DNA from: Elgaria multicarinata webbii
Taxonomy: Eukaryota; Chordata; Lepidosauria; Squamata; Anguidae
Direction: 5' to 3'
Length of the DNA stretch: 64,000 bases
Assembly (NCBI RefSeq): GCF_023053635.1
Contig: NC_086183.1
Location: 29,927,501 to 29,991,500, forward strand
Below, in pieces: positions 54,037-64,000 of the stretch. The position numbers and the translations under genes are program-made. Position 1 is the stretch's first letter. The number at the start of each line of letters is the position of its first letter. The notes beneath the pieces are model-generated. The model ran no database searches and had not been told where the DNA came from. It was given only the letters and a program-made list of their open reading frames with translations.

Positions 54037-54075
<39 letters not shown>
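53810..54075 (+). repeat. Hammerhead ribozyme-like repeat with (AAT)n tail
   Basis: CTGATGA at 53841-53847 is followed by a perfect 6-bp hairpin GAGTTC-TGGA-GAACTC (53849-53864) and then an A-rich box at the GAAA position. This is the arrangement of a hammerhead core with stem II. The element continues through gggcattttggtttgttctt and ends in AAT repeats at 54036-54075. Related to Penelope-type repeats by this core; family inferred. Confidence 0.6.
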
Positions 54076-54690
54076 GCTCCATGAGGCACTGATCTGACTT
54101 TTGCTTATTCTTTGTTGTAAAATGTCTAACAGTGATGATACATTGTTGTTGTTATTACATATATTACATTATTGTTATTACATTATTCTGTTATTACATA
54201 ATTCTGTGGCTTCCTTGGTAGCATGCAAATTTAATGCTTTCAGATCAACTAAAAACTTACCCTGATTAATAGGGCAATGCAGATTATTATTTTTCTTAAT
54301 ATAAATTCTTGCACAAATTACAGATGGCAAGCATCACGTTACGTACATTTGTACGTAATTGTATTAATTAGTATTTCTAGGTTGTTTCCCCTCCTATATG
54401 TATAAAAAATACACAATCAGATAATAAACTAGTGAGCACAATACAGTGGAAAACTAATCTATCTAATATAAATATTACAACAGGATCAAAATCAAACCAA
54501 TCAAGACTAAAGCCTCACTGCTGAAATGGCATAATCTTAACAGAATGCCAAAAAGCCTGTAGTGTGAAAGCGATATGAATGTCCAGAGGAAGAAGGGAAC
54601 ACAGTTACATTTCCACATGCAGGTGGGGTGGAAGACCTCCACGGGCATCTTCTAGAAACAAAGAAAATATTTCCCCCCTTCGAAGTGATT
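54076..54690. other. A/T-rich intergenic DNA, nothing recognised
   Basis: No gene or recognised repeat; locally A/T-rich with ATTACAT-type short repeats near 54150-54200. Confidence 0.4.
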
Positions 54691-54694
54691 GTTT

Positions 54695-54990
54695 TCTCAT
54701 ATTTATTTATTTATTACATTTCTATACCGCCCAATAGCCAGAGCTCTCTGGGCGGTTCACAAAAATTAAAACCATTCAAAGTATAAAACAACAGTTTAAA
54801 GCCATAATATAAAATACAATATAAAAGCTCAACCAGATAAAAACAGCAGCAATGCAAAATTACAAATTTAAAGCACCAAGTTAAAATTTATTTATAGACT
54901 GTTAAAATGCTGGGAGAATAAAAAGGTCTTCACCTGGCGTCTAAAGGCATATAATGTAGGTGCCAAGCGAACCTCCTTAGGGAGCTCATA
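54695..54990 (-). mobile_element. L2/CR1-group LINE 3' end
   Basis: ATTTATTTATTTATTACATT tail, ataccgcccaatagccagag, and the ORF-end words aaaggtcttcacctggcgtc and gcgaacctccttagggagct. Confidence 0.8.
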
Positions 54991-55245
54991 TTATAATTAT
55001 ATAATATTTAATTATATTATATTATATAATATTACATTGAATAAATTGATTAATACATCAATGAAGGCTGCAAGCGCTGAAATCAGTGGGACTTTCTTCT
55101 GTATGGGATTACGCTGTAAAACCCATTGACCTATAGTGCAATCCTATACATGTCTCCTCAGAAGGGAGTCCCACTGAGTTCCAGCTAAGTAGGTATACTA
55201 GGATTGCAGCCTAAAGATTTTTTCATCGGTGGGGGCAGGACAGGG

Positions 55246-55870
55246 CCGGCCCTACCATGAAGCAGAGTGAAGCAACAACTTCAGGCGGCAGATGCAGGGG
55301 GACGGTAGAGCAAGTCCTCCAGATCCCTGCAAAGCTGTGTGCATCATGTGTCCTGGCCTGTTGCCTAGGGTGACCCTATGAAAAGGAGGACAGGGCTCCT
55401 GTATCTTTAACAGTTGTACTGAAAAGGGAATTTCAGCAGGTGACATTTGGAGAACCTGGAGAACCTGGTGAAATTCCCTCTTCATCACAACAGTGAAGGC
55501 TGCAGGAGCTATACTAGAGTGACCAGATACAAAAGAGGGTAGGGTTCATGCAGCTTTCACTGTTGTGATGAAGAGGAATTTCACCAGGTGTTGCATGACT
55601 ACAAATGACAGCTGCTGAAATTCCCTTTTCTGTACAACTGTTAAAGATACAGGAGTCCAGTCCTCCTTTTCATAAGGTCACCCTTCTGCTGCCCTCAGGC
55701 AAGATGGAGGAAGGATGCTGTCCTGTCCCATCACCAGTATAGTGAAGTAAAATTCAATCGCCACTCCAGCCAGCTTCCGCACGTGGAATGGAGGGGGGGG
55801 GGGCGCCATCTTGTCCTTTACCTCAGGCAGCAAAATGTCTTGCACCAGCCATTGCAACCCACACTACCGA
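55246..55870. mobile_element. hAT-like element (cagggccggccctacc ends) interrupted by a foldback MITE
   Basis: The left end cagggccggccctaccatga at about 55244 resembles the element at 51156. The interior (cttcaggcggcagatgcagg) continues after the foldback MITE (55377-55684) with ctgctgccctcaggcaagat and ctcaggcagcaaaatgtctt. The right end is not clear. Confidence 0.5.
55377..55684. mobile_element. Foldback MITE (agggtgaccctatg family)
   Basis: 308 bp with the ends AGGGTGACCCTATGAAAAGG and the matching inverted end. Flanks tgttgcct and tgctgccct are similar but not identical. Confidence 0.8.
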
Positions 55871-55889
55871 TGCAGCCCAGCCTGTAGGT

Positions 55890-56192
55890 AGGGTGACCCT
55901 ATGTAAAGGAGGACAGGGCTCCTGTATCTTTAACAGTTGCATAGAAAAGGGAATTTCAGCAGGTGTCATTTGTATGCATGCAGCACCTGGTGAAATTCTC
56001 TCTTCGTCACAACAGTTAAAGCTGCTGGAGCTATACTAGAGTGACCAGATACAAAACAGGGCAGGGCTCCTGCAGCTTTAACTGTTGTAAGGAAATTTCA
56101 CCAGGTGCTGCATGCATACAAATGACACCTCCCTTTACAATACAGCTGTTAAAGATACAGGAGCCCGGTCCTCCTTTCCATAGGGTCACCCT
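55890..56192. mobile_element. Foldback MITE (agggtgaccctatg family)
   Basis: 303 bp, 206 bases downstream of another copy in the same orientation. ctgtaggt occurs just before it and again five bases after its right end (ataca filler). Confidence 0.8.
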
Positions 56193-56776
56193 ATACACTG
56201 TAGGTCTGAGAGCCAGGGAAGGCTCCTGCAGCTAGGCCCGGCTGAGGCCTGTGCTTCCCTTACTCTACTTATCCAGTTTGCTAGGAACGTTTAAACCAAG
56301 CTTAACCTTGTTTCCCCTCATCCGCTCCCTGGCCTCCATCTTTCTCCTTCCGCCTCCTCCCCTGGACAGACATTTGGTGCGTAACTCCTGGCTTCACCTT
56401 TGCAAGGTCTCCTCTGCAGGCGTCTCCTCCGCCCATCTGTCTCTGGGGGATCAAGGCAGATTAACATCCAATCTGCCTTGTCTACTTTTCTGCTTTAAAA
56501 CCTGCTGACAGGTTTGAAGATTAAATTTTCTGACCCCCCCCCTTCCCGGCCCCCCTTTCGATCTTCCTTCCAACCGTTCTGCCAGCAACAGGCTGGAGCC
56601 TCTTTCCGTGAATCGCTGCTCAGCACCTTCTCTTCCCTCACACCCTCCTCATGAAAGGGAACTTCCCCCTACCCCCAAATAAACACATATCCTATGGGCA
56701 AAGCGTCTCTGAGCATGTGCAGGTTGCGGTCTTTTGTGAAGGGATCTGATGTGTGTTTGTTAAAGAAAACACAACT
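56193..56776. other. Intergenic DNA, nothing recognised
   Basis: Pyrimidine-rich in places (56250-56420), no recognised gene. Confidence 0.4.
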
Positions 56777-56875
56777 TAAGGACAAAGTACCTCAGAGCAT
56801 GTGCAATGTGCCACCCAACCCTTAATACAGGGCTGAGAACACGTTGCTGGATATGTAACAATGAACCTTCCCCCT

Positions 56876-56925
<50 letters not shown>

Positions 56926-57337
56926 TTTCCTTCCTGGCTCCTAAGGACAGAGTACCTCAGAGCATGTGCAACGTGCCACCCAACCCTTAATACAGGACTG
57001 AGAACACGTTGCTGGATATTTAACAATGAACCTTCCCCCTACACACACACACACACACACCTTTTCCTTCCTGGCTCCTAAGGACAGAGTACCTCAGAGC
57101 ATGTGCAATGTGCCACCCAACCCTTAATACAGGACTGAGAACACGTTGCTGGATATTTAACATTGAACCCTCCCCCTCCACACACACACACACACACACA
57201 CACCTTTTCCTTCCTGGCTCCTAAGGACAGAGTACCTCAGAGCATGCGCAATGTGCCACCCCCCCTTACTACAGGACTAAGCACAAATTGCTGGATATTT
57301 AACAGTGACCCTTCTCTCCTTCTCCTTCCTGGTTCCG
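56777..57337. repeat. Minisatellite of four ~140-165 bp units, each with an internal (CA)n
   Basis: taaggaca begins the unit at 56777, 56942, 57079 and 57222. Each unit reads gtacctcagagcatgtgcaa, gtgccacccaacccttaata, acacgttgctggatat, then a (CA)n run and ccttttccttcctggctcc. The CA run is long in unit 1, shorter in 2 and 3, and nearly absent in 4, which explains the unequal spacing. Confidence 0.93.
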
Positions 57338-58135
57338 TTCTGCCTAGTAGGTTGCCACACCTAATTTCTACGCTTAGGAAAAGCTTCCCTCAATATTTTT
57401 TTTTGCATGTTAGGCTCCTGTTAAAGGCACCAAAGCAAGGCCAGTGAAAATAAAGTTGGCATTATTAGTCCATAAACACTGTCATGGTCGTGACTCAAAT
57501 TAGGAATCACGGCCAGCCCTAGCATGAGGCAGGTTGAGGCAGTGGCCTCAGGCAACAGATACTGGGTGGTGTGCAGGGGGCCATGTCTTAGGGTGGCCAT
57601 GTTAGGAACCAAAATATTCTAGAAGCGGTTGTACCGAGGGAAGCCAGTCTGAGGAACATGTGGAAAAGAAACCCAGAATGGTCACATTTTATAAGGCAGG
57701 AATGGGCACGCTTGCAGGATCTCCTTTGATTATAATTTTTTTACTAGAGCGCTGAGATCTTCCAACCAGATCCCAAGTGTGAAATAGTGGCATGGGGGTG
57801 GGTGGGTGGACAGTTGCTAAGAATTAAGGAACAGGGTGCTTCTGAGCATACGCTTATCCTAGGAACTTCTGATCAGTACCAGAACCAAACGCGCAAATCC
57901 TTTCGCACCCAAGTCCTCCTAAGCATTCTTTCTAAGCAACAGGAAACAGGAGCTTTTTCGTTGTTGCTATTGTTTAATAATCAGGAGACGTAAATCACCC
58001 AGAGATGTAACAAAAGACCGTTTTCCCTCTTCTGCCCACCTCTGTTGTAATACCTGCGCAACATATTTTTCAGGGAACACAGCTTTCAACCGAAGTTGTA
58101 GCATCCAGGCTAGCTTGTTGAGCCTCAGAACCTAT
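57338..58135. other. Intergenic DNA with a hAT-like fragment
   Basis: 57500-57600 (ggccagccctagcatgaggc, ggcctcaggcaacagatact) resembles the hAT-like element at 55246. Otherwise nothing recognised. Confidence 0.4.
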
Positions 58136-58192
58136 TCACTTTTGTAAACTGCCCGGAGAGCTTTATCTATGGGGCGGTATATAAATGTAAGA

Positions 58193-58233
<41 letters not shown>

Positions 58234-58300
58234 TGATGATGATGATGGTTTTGAAAATAACCAATACAGAATGTCTGTCTCTCTCTCTCTCTCTCTCTGG
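58136..58300. repeat. LINE tail and simple repeats
   Basis: gtaaactgcccggagagctt and ggggcggtatataaatgtaa (plus strand), then (AAT)n, (GAT)n to about 58246 and (CT)n at about 58276-58298. Confidence 0.7.
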
Positions 58301-58935
58301 CACCTTTATTTCAGCTAGTATAATTAATATTAATTGGTCCGGGGGGGGGGGTTCATTTCCTTTAACCATTCAATCTGCCTGCCCTGGAACAACATTTCAA
58401 ATCCTTTAGGGCGATAATCCCCGCCGGCCGTGATGCAATTGCCCACGTGACCACCTCCCTCTGGTTCCTGGAAATATGAGCTGTGGCGGGGGCACAGCAT
58501 TTTCAGGCAGGACTTAGTTGGCCGGTGACCTACAAGTGCATGGACCTTTTTTTTTTTAAAAAAAAGAGTTTCCTCCCACATTAAGTGCAGCCTTAAGGAA
58601 CATCACAGGGGTTTACTAACGCAAGAGACGAGAGGGCTAGTATGGTTTCCTGAGGCATGTAGAAATACCGCGCTTCTGTTTATATTGCTGATTTGTGTTT
58701 TGCTTTTGAGGGTGCCAACTCTTTTTTCTTGGCTCCGCTCCTCTGCCTTTAAGGCAATTTGGCAACATAGAAATTTAACAGGTGAAGCTCTCCCTGCCCT
58801 CCCATCATTATACTTCCATGTCGGACCAAAAGTGACCCCCGAGGGCTCCAAGGGTTTTGTTTAGAACAGGGCCTTTTGATAAGTGCAGTTTCTCAATTCT
58901 ATAGGAGTAAGTGGCAAGGTCTAAGAAGCCTCTCT
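58301..58935. other. Intergenic DNA, nothing recognised
   Basis: No supported feature. Confidence 0.4.
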
Positions 58936-59035
58936 GCATTTTATTATTATTATTATATTTATTTATTTATTTATTTAGCACCATCAGTGTACATGGTGCT
59001 GTACAGAGTGAAACAATAAAATAGCAAAACAGCAC
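58936..59035 (-). mobile_element. L2/CR1-group LINE tail (ctgtacagagtgaaac type)
   Basis: TTTATTTATTTA tail and gtgtacatggtgctgtacag on the minus strand. Confidence 0.65.
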
Positions 59036-59389
59036 TTTGCATCTTTCTTCCCCACTTAAAAATGGGCACGGGGCCAAGCTGGCATTTGAACCTCAAACAA
59101 AGATGTTTGGTGAAAGCGACATCCATCCTATGTTTCACCGTGACGCAGCAACGCTCACGGGTAGGATTACGGCGTGCCTTTCCTCGTTGAAAACAAGATG
59201 CTGGCGTCAGGGGGGGGGATGTTTGAACTTGAAATGTAGAATGGCGTTTCAATTTTTACATGCCAACTTTCTGCCCGGTTATCTCAAGTGGCGAAGACAC
59301 ACGCCCATCCGCAAATGGGGGAATGCTGAACGGGCGAGTTAAACCAAACGCTTTGCCTTATTCCAGTTGGGGACCTAGTTACTTGAAGG

Positions 59390-59808
59390 GCCGCCTTCAC
59401 CCATATCATCCTGCCTGCACTTTAAGATCAGAAAGGGAGGCCCTTCTCACCTGCCCACCTGTGAGAGCAATTAGGTGAGTGTCCACCTGGGAGAGGGCCT
59501 TCTTTGTGATGGCCCCAAACCTCTGGAACAAACTTCCATCAGAGGTCCGCCATGCACCATCCTTGCAGGCTTTTAAGAAGGCCTTAAAAACGTTTTATTT
59601 TACCATGGCCTTCCCATGATGTATACAGTTATTGTTATTCCTGCTGGTTTTATTGTTATAATTGCTGTTTTATTATAAACATGGTTTTATTGCTTTCAAT
59701 ATTTTATTGTTTTTAATATTTTATGTATTGTATTGTTGTAAGCCGCCTTGCAAGGGCCTCTGCCCTGAAAGGCAGCCAAGAAATGTTTTAAATAAAATAA
59801 ATATTTAA
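59390..59808 (+). mobile_element. L2/CR1-group LINE 3' end
   Basis: ORF end ggagagggccttctttgtga and ctctggaacaaacttccatc, UTR gtaagccgccttgcaagggc, tail AAATAAAATAAAT. Confidence 0.72.
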
Positions 59809-60109
59809 GCTACCATGTGCTGGTATTTTAAATATTTCATGCTCCACCCCTCTGTCTTTGGCCCCACCCCTTTTGTGTCCCGTCCCGCCCACCACTGAAA
59901 GGTGGCCCACAAGAGCTTCTCTGAAATTGAATGTAGCCCTCAGGTTGAAAGAGGGTCTCCACCTGAGCCCCTATTTTCCTTTGCCCCAGGCCATCTGAAG
60001 TGCAGTGGAAGCAAGGATGCAAAAATAAGAAGGTTCAGGAAAAGCCTGCTAAATTTCTGTAGGTTGGGGTTGTCCTTAGAAGCACAGGAACGAGACCAGA
60101 AAAAAAGAT

Positions 60110-60637
60110 CATAGAATCATAGAATAGTAGCATTGGAAGGGGCCTATAAGGCCATCAAGTCCAACCCCCTGCTCACTGCACGAATCCACCTTAAAGCATC
60201 CCTGACAGAGGGTTGTCCAGCTGCCTCCTGAAGACCTCTAGTGTGGGAGAGCCCACGGCCTCCCTAGGGCATTGGTTCCATTGTCGCACTGCTCTAACAG
60301 TCAGGACTTTTTTTCTGATGTCCAGCCAGAATCTGGCTTCCTGTAACTTGAACCCATTATTCTGTGTCCTGCACTCTGGGAGGATCGAGAAGAGATCCTG
60401 GCCTTCCTCTGTGTGACAACCTTTCAAGTCCTTGAAGAGTGTTATCATGTCTCCCCTCAATCTTCTCTTCTCCAGGCTAAACATGCGCAGTTCTTTTAGT
60501 CTCTCCTCGTAGGGCTTTGTTTCCAGACCCCTGCCCTCCTCTGAACCCCCTTTAGCTTGTCTGCGTCCTTCTTGAAGTGCGGTGCCCAGAACTGGACACA
60601 ATACTCAAGAGGAGGCCTAACCAGTGCAGAATAGAGG
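60110..60637 (-). mobile_element. CR1 LINE 3' end
   Basis: Tail atcatagaatcatagaatag at the left. Minus-strand ORF end includes [20 protein letters not shown] and [20 protein letters not shown]. Confidence 0.9.
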
Positions 60638-60688
60638 AGATAGCAATCTTATGCCTAAGTACACTTACACAGTACAGGGGCCTAAACT

Positions 60689-61020
60689 GGAGTGACCCTA
60701 TAAAAAGGAGGACAGGGCTCCTGTATCTTTAACAGTTGCATAGAAAAGGGAATTTCAGCAGATGTCATTTGTATATATGGAGAACCTGGTGAAATTTCCT
60801 CTTCATCACCACAGCTCAAGCTGCAGGTGCCCTGCCCTCTTTTAAATCTGGTCACAGTATAGCTGCAGTATAGCTCCTGCAGCTTTAACTGTTGTGATGA
60901 AGAGGAAATTTCACCAGGTTCTCCGTATATATATATACAAATGACACCTGCTGAAATTCCCTTTTCAATGCAACTGTTAAAGATACAGGAGCCCAGTCCT
61001 CCTTTTCATAGGGTCACCCT
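60689..61020. mobile_element. Foldback MITE (agggtgaccctatg family)
   Basis: About 332 bp. cctaaac is repeated at 60681-60687 and 61022-61028. Slightly longer than relatives through a TATATA expansion near 60920. Confidence 0.8.
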
Positions 61021-61194
61021 ACCTAAACGTCAGTATGGTAATGGGTATTCTGGTATCGTAGGAGGGGAAACACTTCAAGATTCAAAGGCATGCGCTGCTC
61101 TATGACGTCTCATCTCCCCGTTGACCATAGCTTGGTGGTTTGCACAAGCAGATGAGGGCCAGTTCATACATGATGCAGAGGCCACCCCAGGGAT

Positions 61195-61673
61195 GCCACA
61201 GCAGGCAAACTCATTGATGACCTTCAAAGCTTTTCACGGTCTAGCTCCTGCCTATCTCTCCTCTCTCATCTCACACTATTGCCCCGCTCGTGCTCTCCGC
61301 TCCTCTGATGCCATGCTTCTCGCCTGCCCAAGGACCTCCACTTCCCTTACTCGGCTTCGTCCTTTTTCTTCTGCTGCCCCTTATGCCTGGAATGCTCTTC
61401 CAGAACACTTGAGAACTACAAACTCAATCACAGCTTTTAAAACTCAGCTAAAAACTTTTCTTTTCCCTATAGCTTTTAAATATTGAGTTTGTTCTGACCC
61501 TATACTGTCAGCTTCACCCTACCCGGTGCCTGTTTACACTTCCCTGTGCCTGTTTGCATTCTCTTTCCCTCCTTATTGTTTACTACAACTTTATTAGATT
61601 GTAAGCCTATGCGGCAGGGTCTTGCTTTTTACTGTGTTATCTGTACAGCACCATGTACATTGATGGTGCTATA

Positions 61674-61725
<52 letters not shown>
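61195..61725 (+). mobile_element. L2/CR1-group LINE 3' end
   Basis: Translation MTFKAFHGLAPAYLSSLISH, FSSAAPYAWNALPEHLRTTN and AFKTQLKTFLF is the ORF2 C-terminus. UTR agcaccatgtacattgatgg, then AATA and AAT repeats to 61725. Confidence 0.85.
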
Positions 61726-61726
<1 letters not shown>

Positions 61727-62303
61727 TGAGGAACTTCCGCCAGCCACAGTTCTCTGAGAAGCACAAGTGTCCGTCTGCAACCTTTGTTTTAGTGCATTCG
61801 CACTTTACATTTGTTTTCGATGTGGGGTTAGAGCTCTCAATAAGATGTTTAGGACGTGGGTGTTTTACCAATTGCATCTGTCCCAACTTTGCTCAAGGAG
61901 CATTTAGACCAAAGCATCACTGAAGTCTTTAATCTTTACCCCCACACACACCTCCCCTTGTGCATGGGCCGAGTTCTCTTTAATTAAAGGAGGTTACCCC
62001 GGGGGACTCGGCTGGCAGCACTACCCTGGGCAGCTGTCATTGGGCATTGAAGAACCAATTTGTCATCCTTAGCAGGTTCCCTAATCCCTTCTAATTCAGT
62101 TACCAATCTGTGCAGAGGGGTGGGATGGAGCAGCAGCCTTAAGAGGATTGGGGCATTTGCTAAATTAGATAAGTAAAAATAACAAATGTCGGCTGGTGAG
62201 TGTGCGCTGGGTGTGTGTGTGTGTCAGTTGCGGAGTCTGGAGGACAGGAAGGCCGTCTTGAAAGCTAGGACATCACAGGAAAGGCAGAGAAAAACCCATG
62301 CAC
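61726..62303. other. Intergenic DNA, nothing recognised
   Basis: Short (GT)n tract near 62211-62223; no gene or repeat family recognised. Confidence 0.4.
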
Positions 62304-62456
62304 GGGGGGGATCTACACTACTGCTTTTAAAGCGCTTTAAAGCACTTTGAAAAAGTTTTGAAAACTGTATATGCAGTGTGTCCTGGGCCCCAACAGTTGT
62401 CAAAACTGTTATAAAGCGTTTTAAAGCACTTTAAAGCAGTAGTGTAGATCCCTCCC
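62304..62456. mobile_element. Palindromic MITE (ggggatctacactactgctt family)
   Basis: Near-identical to 21754-21907 through actactgcttttaaagcgct, gtcctgggccccaacagttg and agcagtagtgtagatcc. Confidence 0.8.
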
Positions 62457-63123
62457 TAGTCTCAATCCACGGCCAAGGAGACCCAGGCTGGCGACAGACT
62501 CTCATTTTTAAGAGAACGAAAAGTGATTTGGGATGGGTTTCACCTCCAAGGGTGTAACAATCTAGCCTGGGGGGAAAAGAGGACAGCGTTTGCCAGAATT
62601 TCGGGTGTCATGAAAGGGCAGGAAACTGTTACTGTATTTTTATTGCCAGGAACGAGAGAGTTGTGAGAAGTTCTGCCTCGTTCGCCAGTATAATGCAGCT
62701 ACCTTCGGGTATGAGGCACCTTGACTTGGGGGGTGGGGGGAAGCACCATTTGCTGCTCTGCTTCAGGCAGAAAAATGCTTCCATCCAGCCTTGGCACTTT
62801 GAGCTTTTTAAAGGGAAGGCGAGATACAGATGTACTAAATGAATAAATCATTGTACTTTTGTTATGGCAGTTCAATCCCCGTTTCCAGACTGTTTTCAGC
62901 GGCTTAAAAATGTAATAACTGCCCAGCCATTAGCCAGAAGAACGCGGGTAGAATTGCCAGAGTTGATGGTGGCTTATTACAAGAATGTATTGTATAGAAA
63001 GTAAGAGGACAACAAAGTGAAGATAAATTTGAGGGGGTATGGTGGGAATTTATTAATTATGCGAATAAAGAAGGTGGGAGAATACCCCCACTGCCATACT
63101 TAGAAATATGGAAAACATGTTTA
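62457..63123. other. Intergenic DNA, nothing recognised
   Basis: No supported feature. Confidence 0.4.
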
Positions 63124-63185
63124 TTTATTTAATTTATTTATTATATTTATATCCCGCCTTTTTTCCTCCAAGGAACCCAAGGTGG
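63124..63185 (-). repeat. MIR-like SINE tail fragment
   Basis: tatttatatcccgccttttt then ctccaaggaacccaaggtgg matches 549-600. Confidence 0.6.
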
Positions 63186-63650
63186 AAGGGTAAGGAGAAT
63201 TCGTCTCAGGATGCCCTAAGTGGGATTGTATTGAATGGGATTTAAATGAAATCAAATTAACTGTTAAATATTTTTACCCAGGCTTGTATAAATTTGTATT
63301 ATTTAGTAATTAAGTATATCTGTATTGACTCCGAACGTACATATGTGATACATTAGATGACCTTTGTAACCAGAATCATACAATAAAAACATTATTTTTT
63401 AAAAATGCATTGTGTGCACCTGGACCCAGCCCAAGGTTGCCAGCATTTTATGGCAGCCCTGCTCTTATGTCTTTTAACAGCAGCGTGATCTACAGACATT
63501 AAAAGATCATTCCTATTTTCATGCCATGAAAGCCTTCAGGTTTCTGCAGATCAAGCTGCTGTTAAAAGCACTGAGAACAGCATCACACAGGGGGAAATGG
63601 AAATCGCATTTGCTTACCGTCGCTTCTCCGCCCGCATGATTGTCCCTCAT
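63186..63650. other. Intergenic DNA, nothing recognised
   Basis: A/T-rich to about 63400; no gene or repeat recognised. Confidence 0.35.
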
Positions 63651-63654
63651 TACT

Positions 63655-63875
63655 TCTTCTTTTGAAAGAGGAAGTAAACAACGTTGGGCTGTTTTGATCC
63701 CGGGAACTTCTGTCTTTAAAAAGAAGTTGGACTTACTGGGGTGTTTTTGTCGCTTGAATAAGGCTAAAAGCGGGGGGGAGGCAGATGACGTTGTGAGAGG
63801 GGCCCGTGGAAATCCATGAGTGCCCAGGAACGAGTGTGCAAGGGGAGGCTCATCTGATGGAGCTCTGAAGCAGGT
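63655..63875. repeat. Dispersed repeat, unnamed (shared with 48140-48370)
   Basis: Same ordered words as the copy in intron 1 of the S28 protease. The long minus-strand open frame across it (63519-63929) is not conserved in the other copy and is not a gene. Confidence 0.6.
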
Positions 63876-64000
63876 CAGGCTATTTCCTTCTCCTCCCCAC
63901 AACCGGATGTAGCTACATTGTGACCTCATGTAGGCCTCTTGTTCCAGTCCTGGATTCTACCAAATCCTAAAGTGGATCATCAATCCCAAACCGCAGACCA

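Noticed and set aside
56760-57081. Frames rich in Thr-His or Val-Cys repeats
   Set aside because: Translations of the CA microsatellites.
56777-57337. CRISPR-like array
   Set aside because: Units are ~140-165 bp with CA tracts, in vertebrate DNA; it is a minisatellite.
63519-63929. 136-aa minus-strand frame
   Set aside because: Overlaps a dispersed repeat whose other copy does not keep the frame.

Overview
This window is vertebrate nuclear DNA, most likely from a squamate reptile (lizard or snake). The evidence is the repeat content: many CR1-type LINE 3' ends with ATTCTATG-like tails, at least five copies of a tRNA-headed SINE that I recognise as Sauria SINE, L2/CR1-group LINE tails ending in AATA repeats, hairpin-forming hAT MITEs and Penelope-like remnants. 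No species can be assigned from the sequence alone. More than half of the window appears to be repeats.

Three spliced protein-coding genes are visible and all look complete. DMAC2 (minus strand, 21335 down to 10328, six coding exons, 264 aa) encodes a mitochondrial complex I assembly factor with leucine-rich repeats. ERICH4 (plus strand, 27076 to 29658, two coding exons, 132 aa) is a small protein of unknown function. A thymus-specific serine protease-like gene of peptidase family S28 (PRSS16-like; minus strand, 51777 down to 30867, twelve coding exons, 510 aa) keeps a signal peptide and the full Ser-Asp-His triad. All exons were joined by reading GT-AG borders and matching phases, and all reading frames stay open.

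Layout: 1-10 kb is gene-free, with SINEs, CR1 copies, an inverted L1-like fragment and a triple-nested LINE/SINE block. 10.3-21.3 kb is DMAC2, whose introns hold nested CR1/LINE/SINE/MITE insertions and whose promoter has NRF1- and YY1-like sites at the start codon. 21.4-27 kb is intergenic with several palindromic MITEs. 27-29.7 kb is ERICH4, with a MITE carrying a nested CR1 in its intron. 30.0-30.4 kb is a Penelope-like GIY-YIG fragment. 30.9-51.8 kb is the S28 protease, with a palindrome of Penelope-type repeats carrying hammerhead ribozyme-like cores in its third intron. 52-64 kb is gene-free, with more hammerhead-like repeats, foldback MITEs, a four-unit minisatellite and LINE tails.

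The DMAC2(-)/ERICH4(+) pair matches the order and orientation known on human 19q13.2, whereas human PRSS16 lies on chromosome 6p22. The protease is therefore either a translocated orthologue or a separate paralogue at this locus. The three genes have no evident shared pathway. The most striking material is the abundance of self-complementary DNA: at least four palindromic MITE families, one with 8-bp target duplications in most copies, and the ribozyme-bearing inverted repeats.
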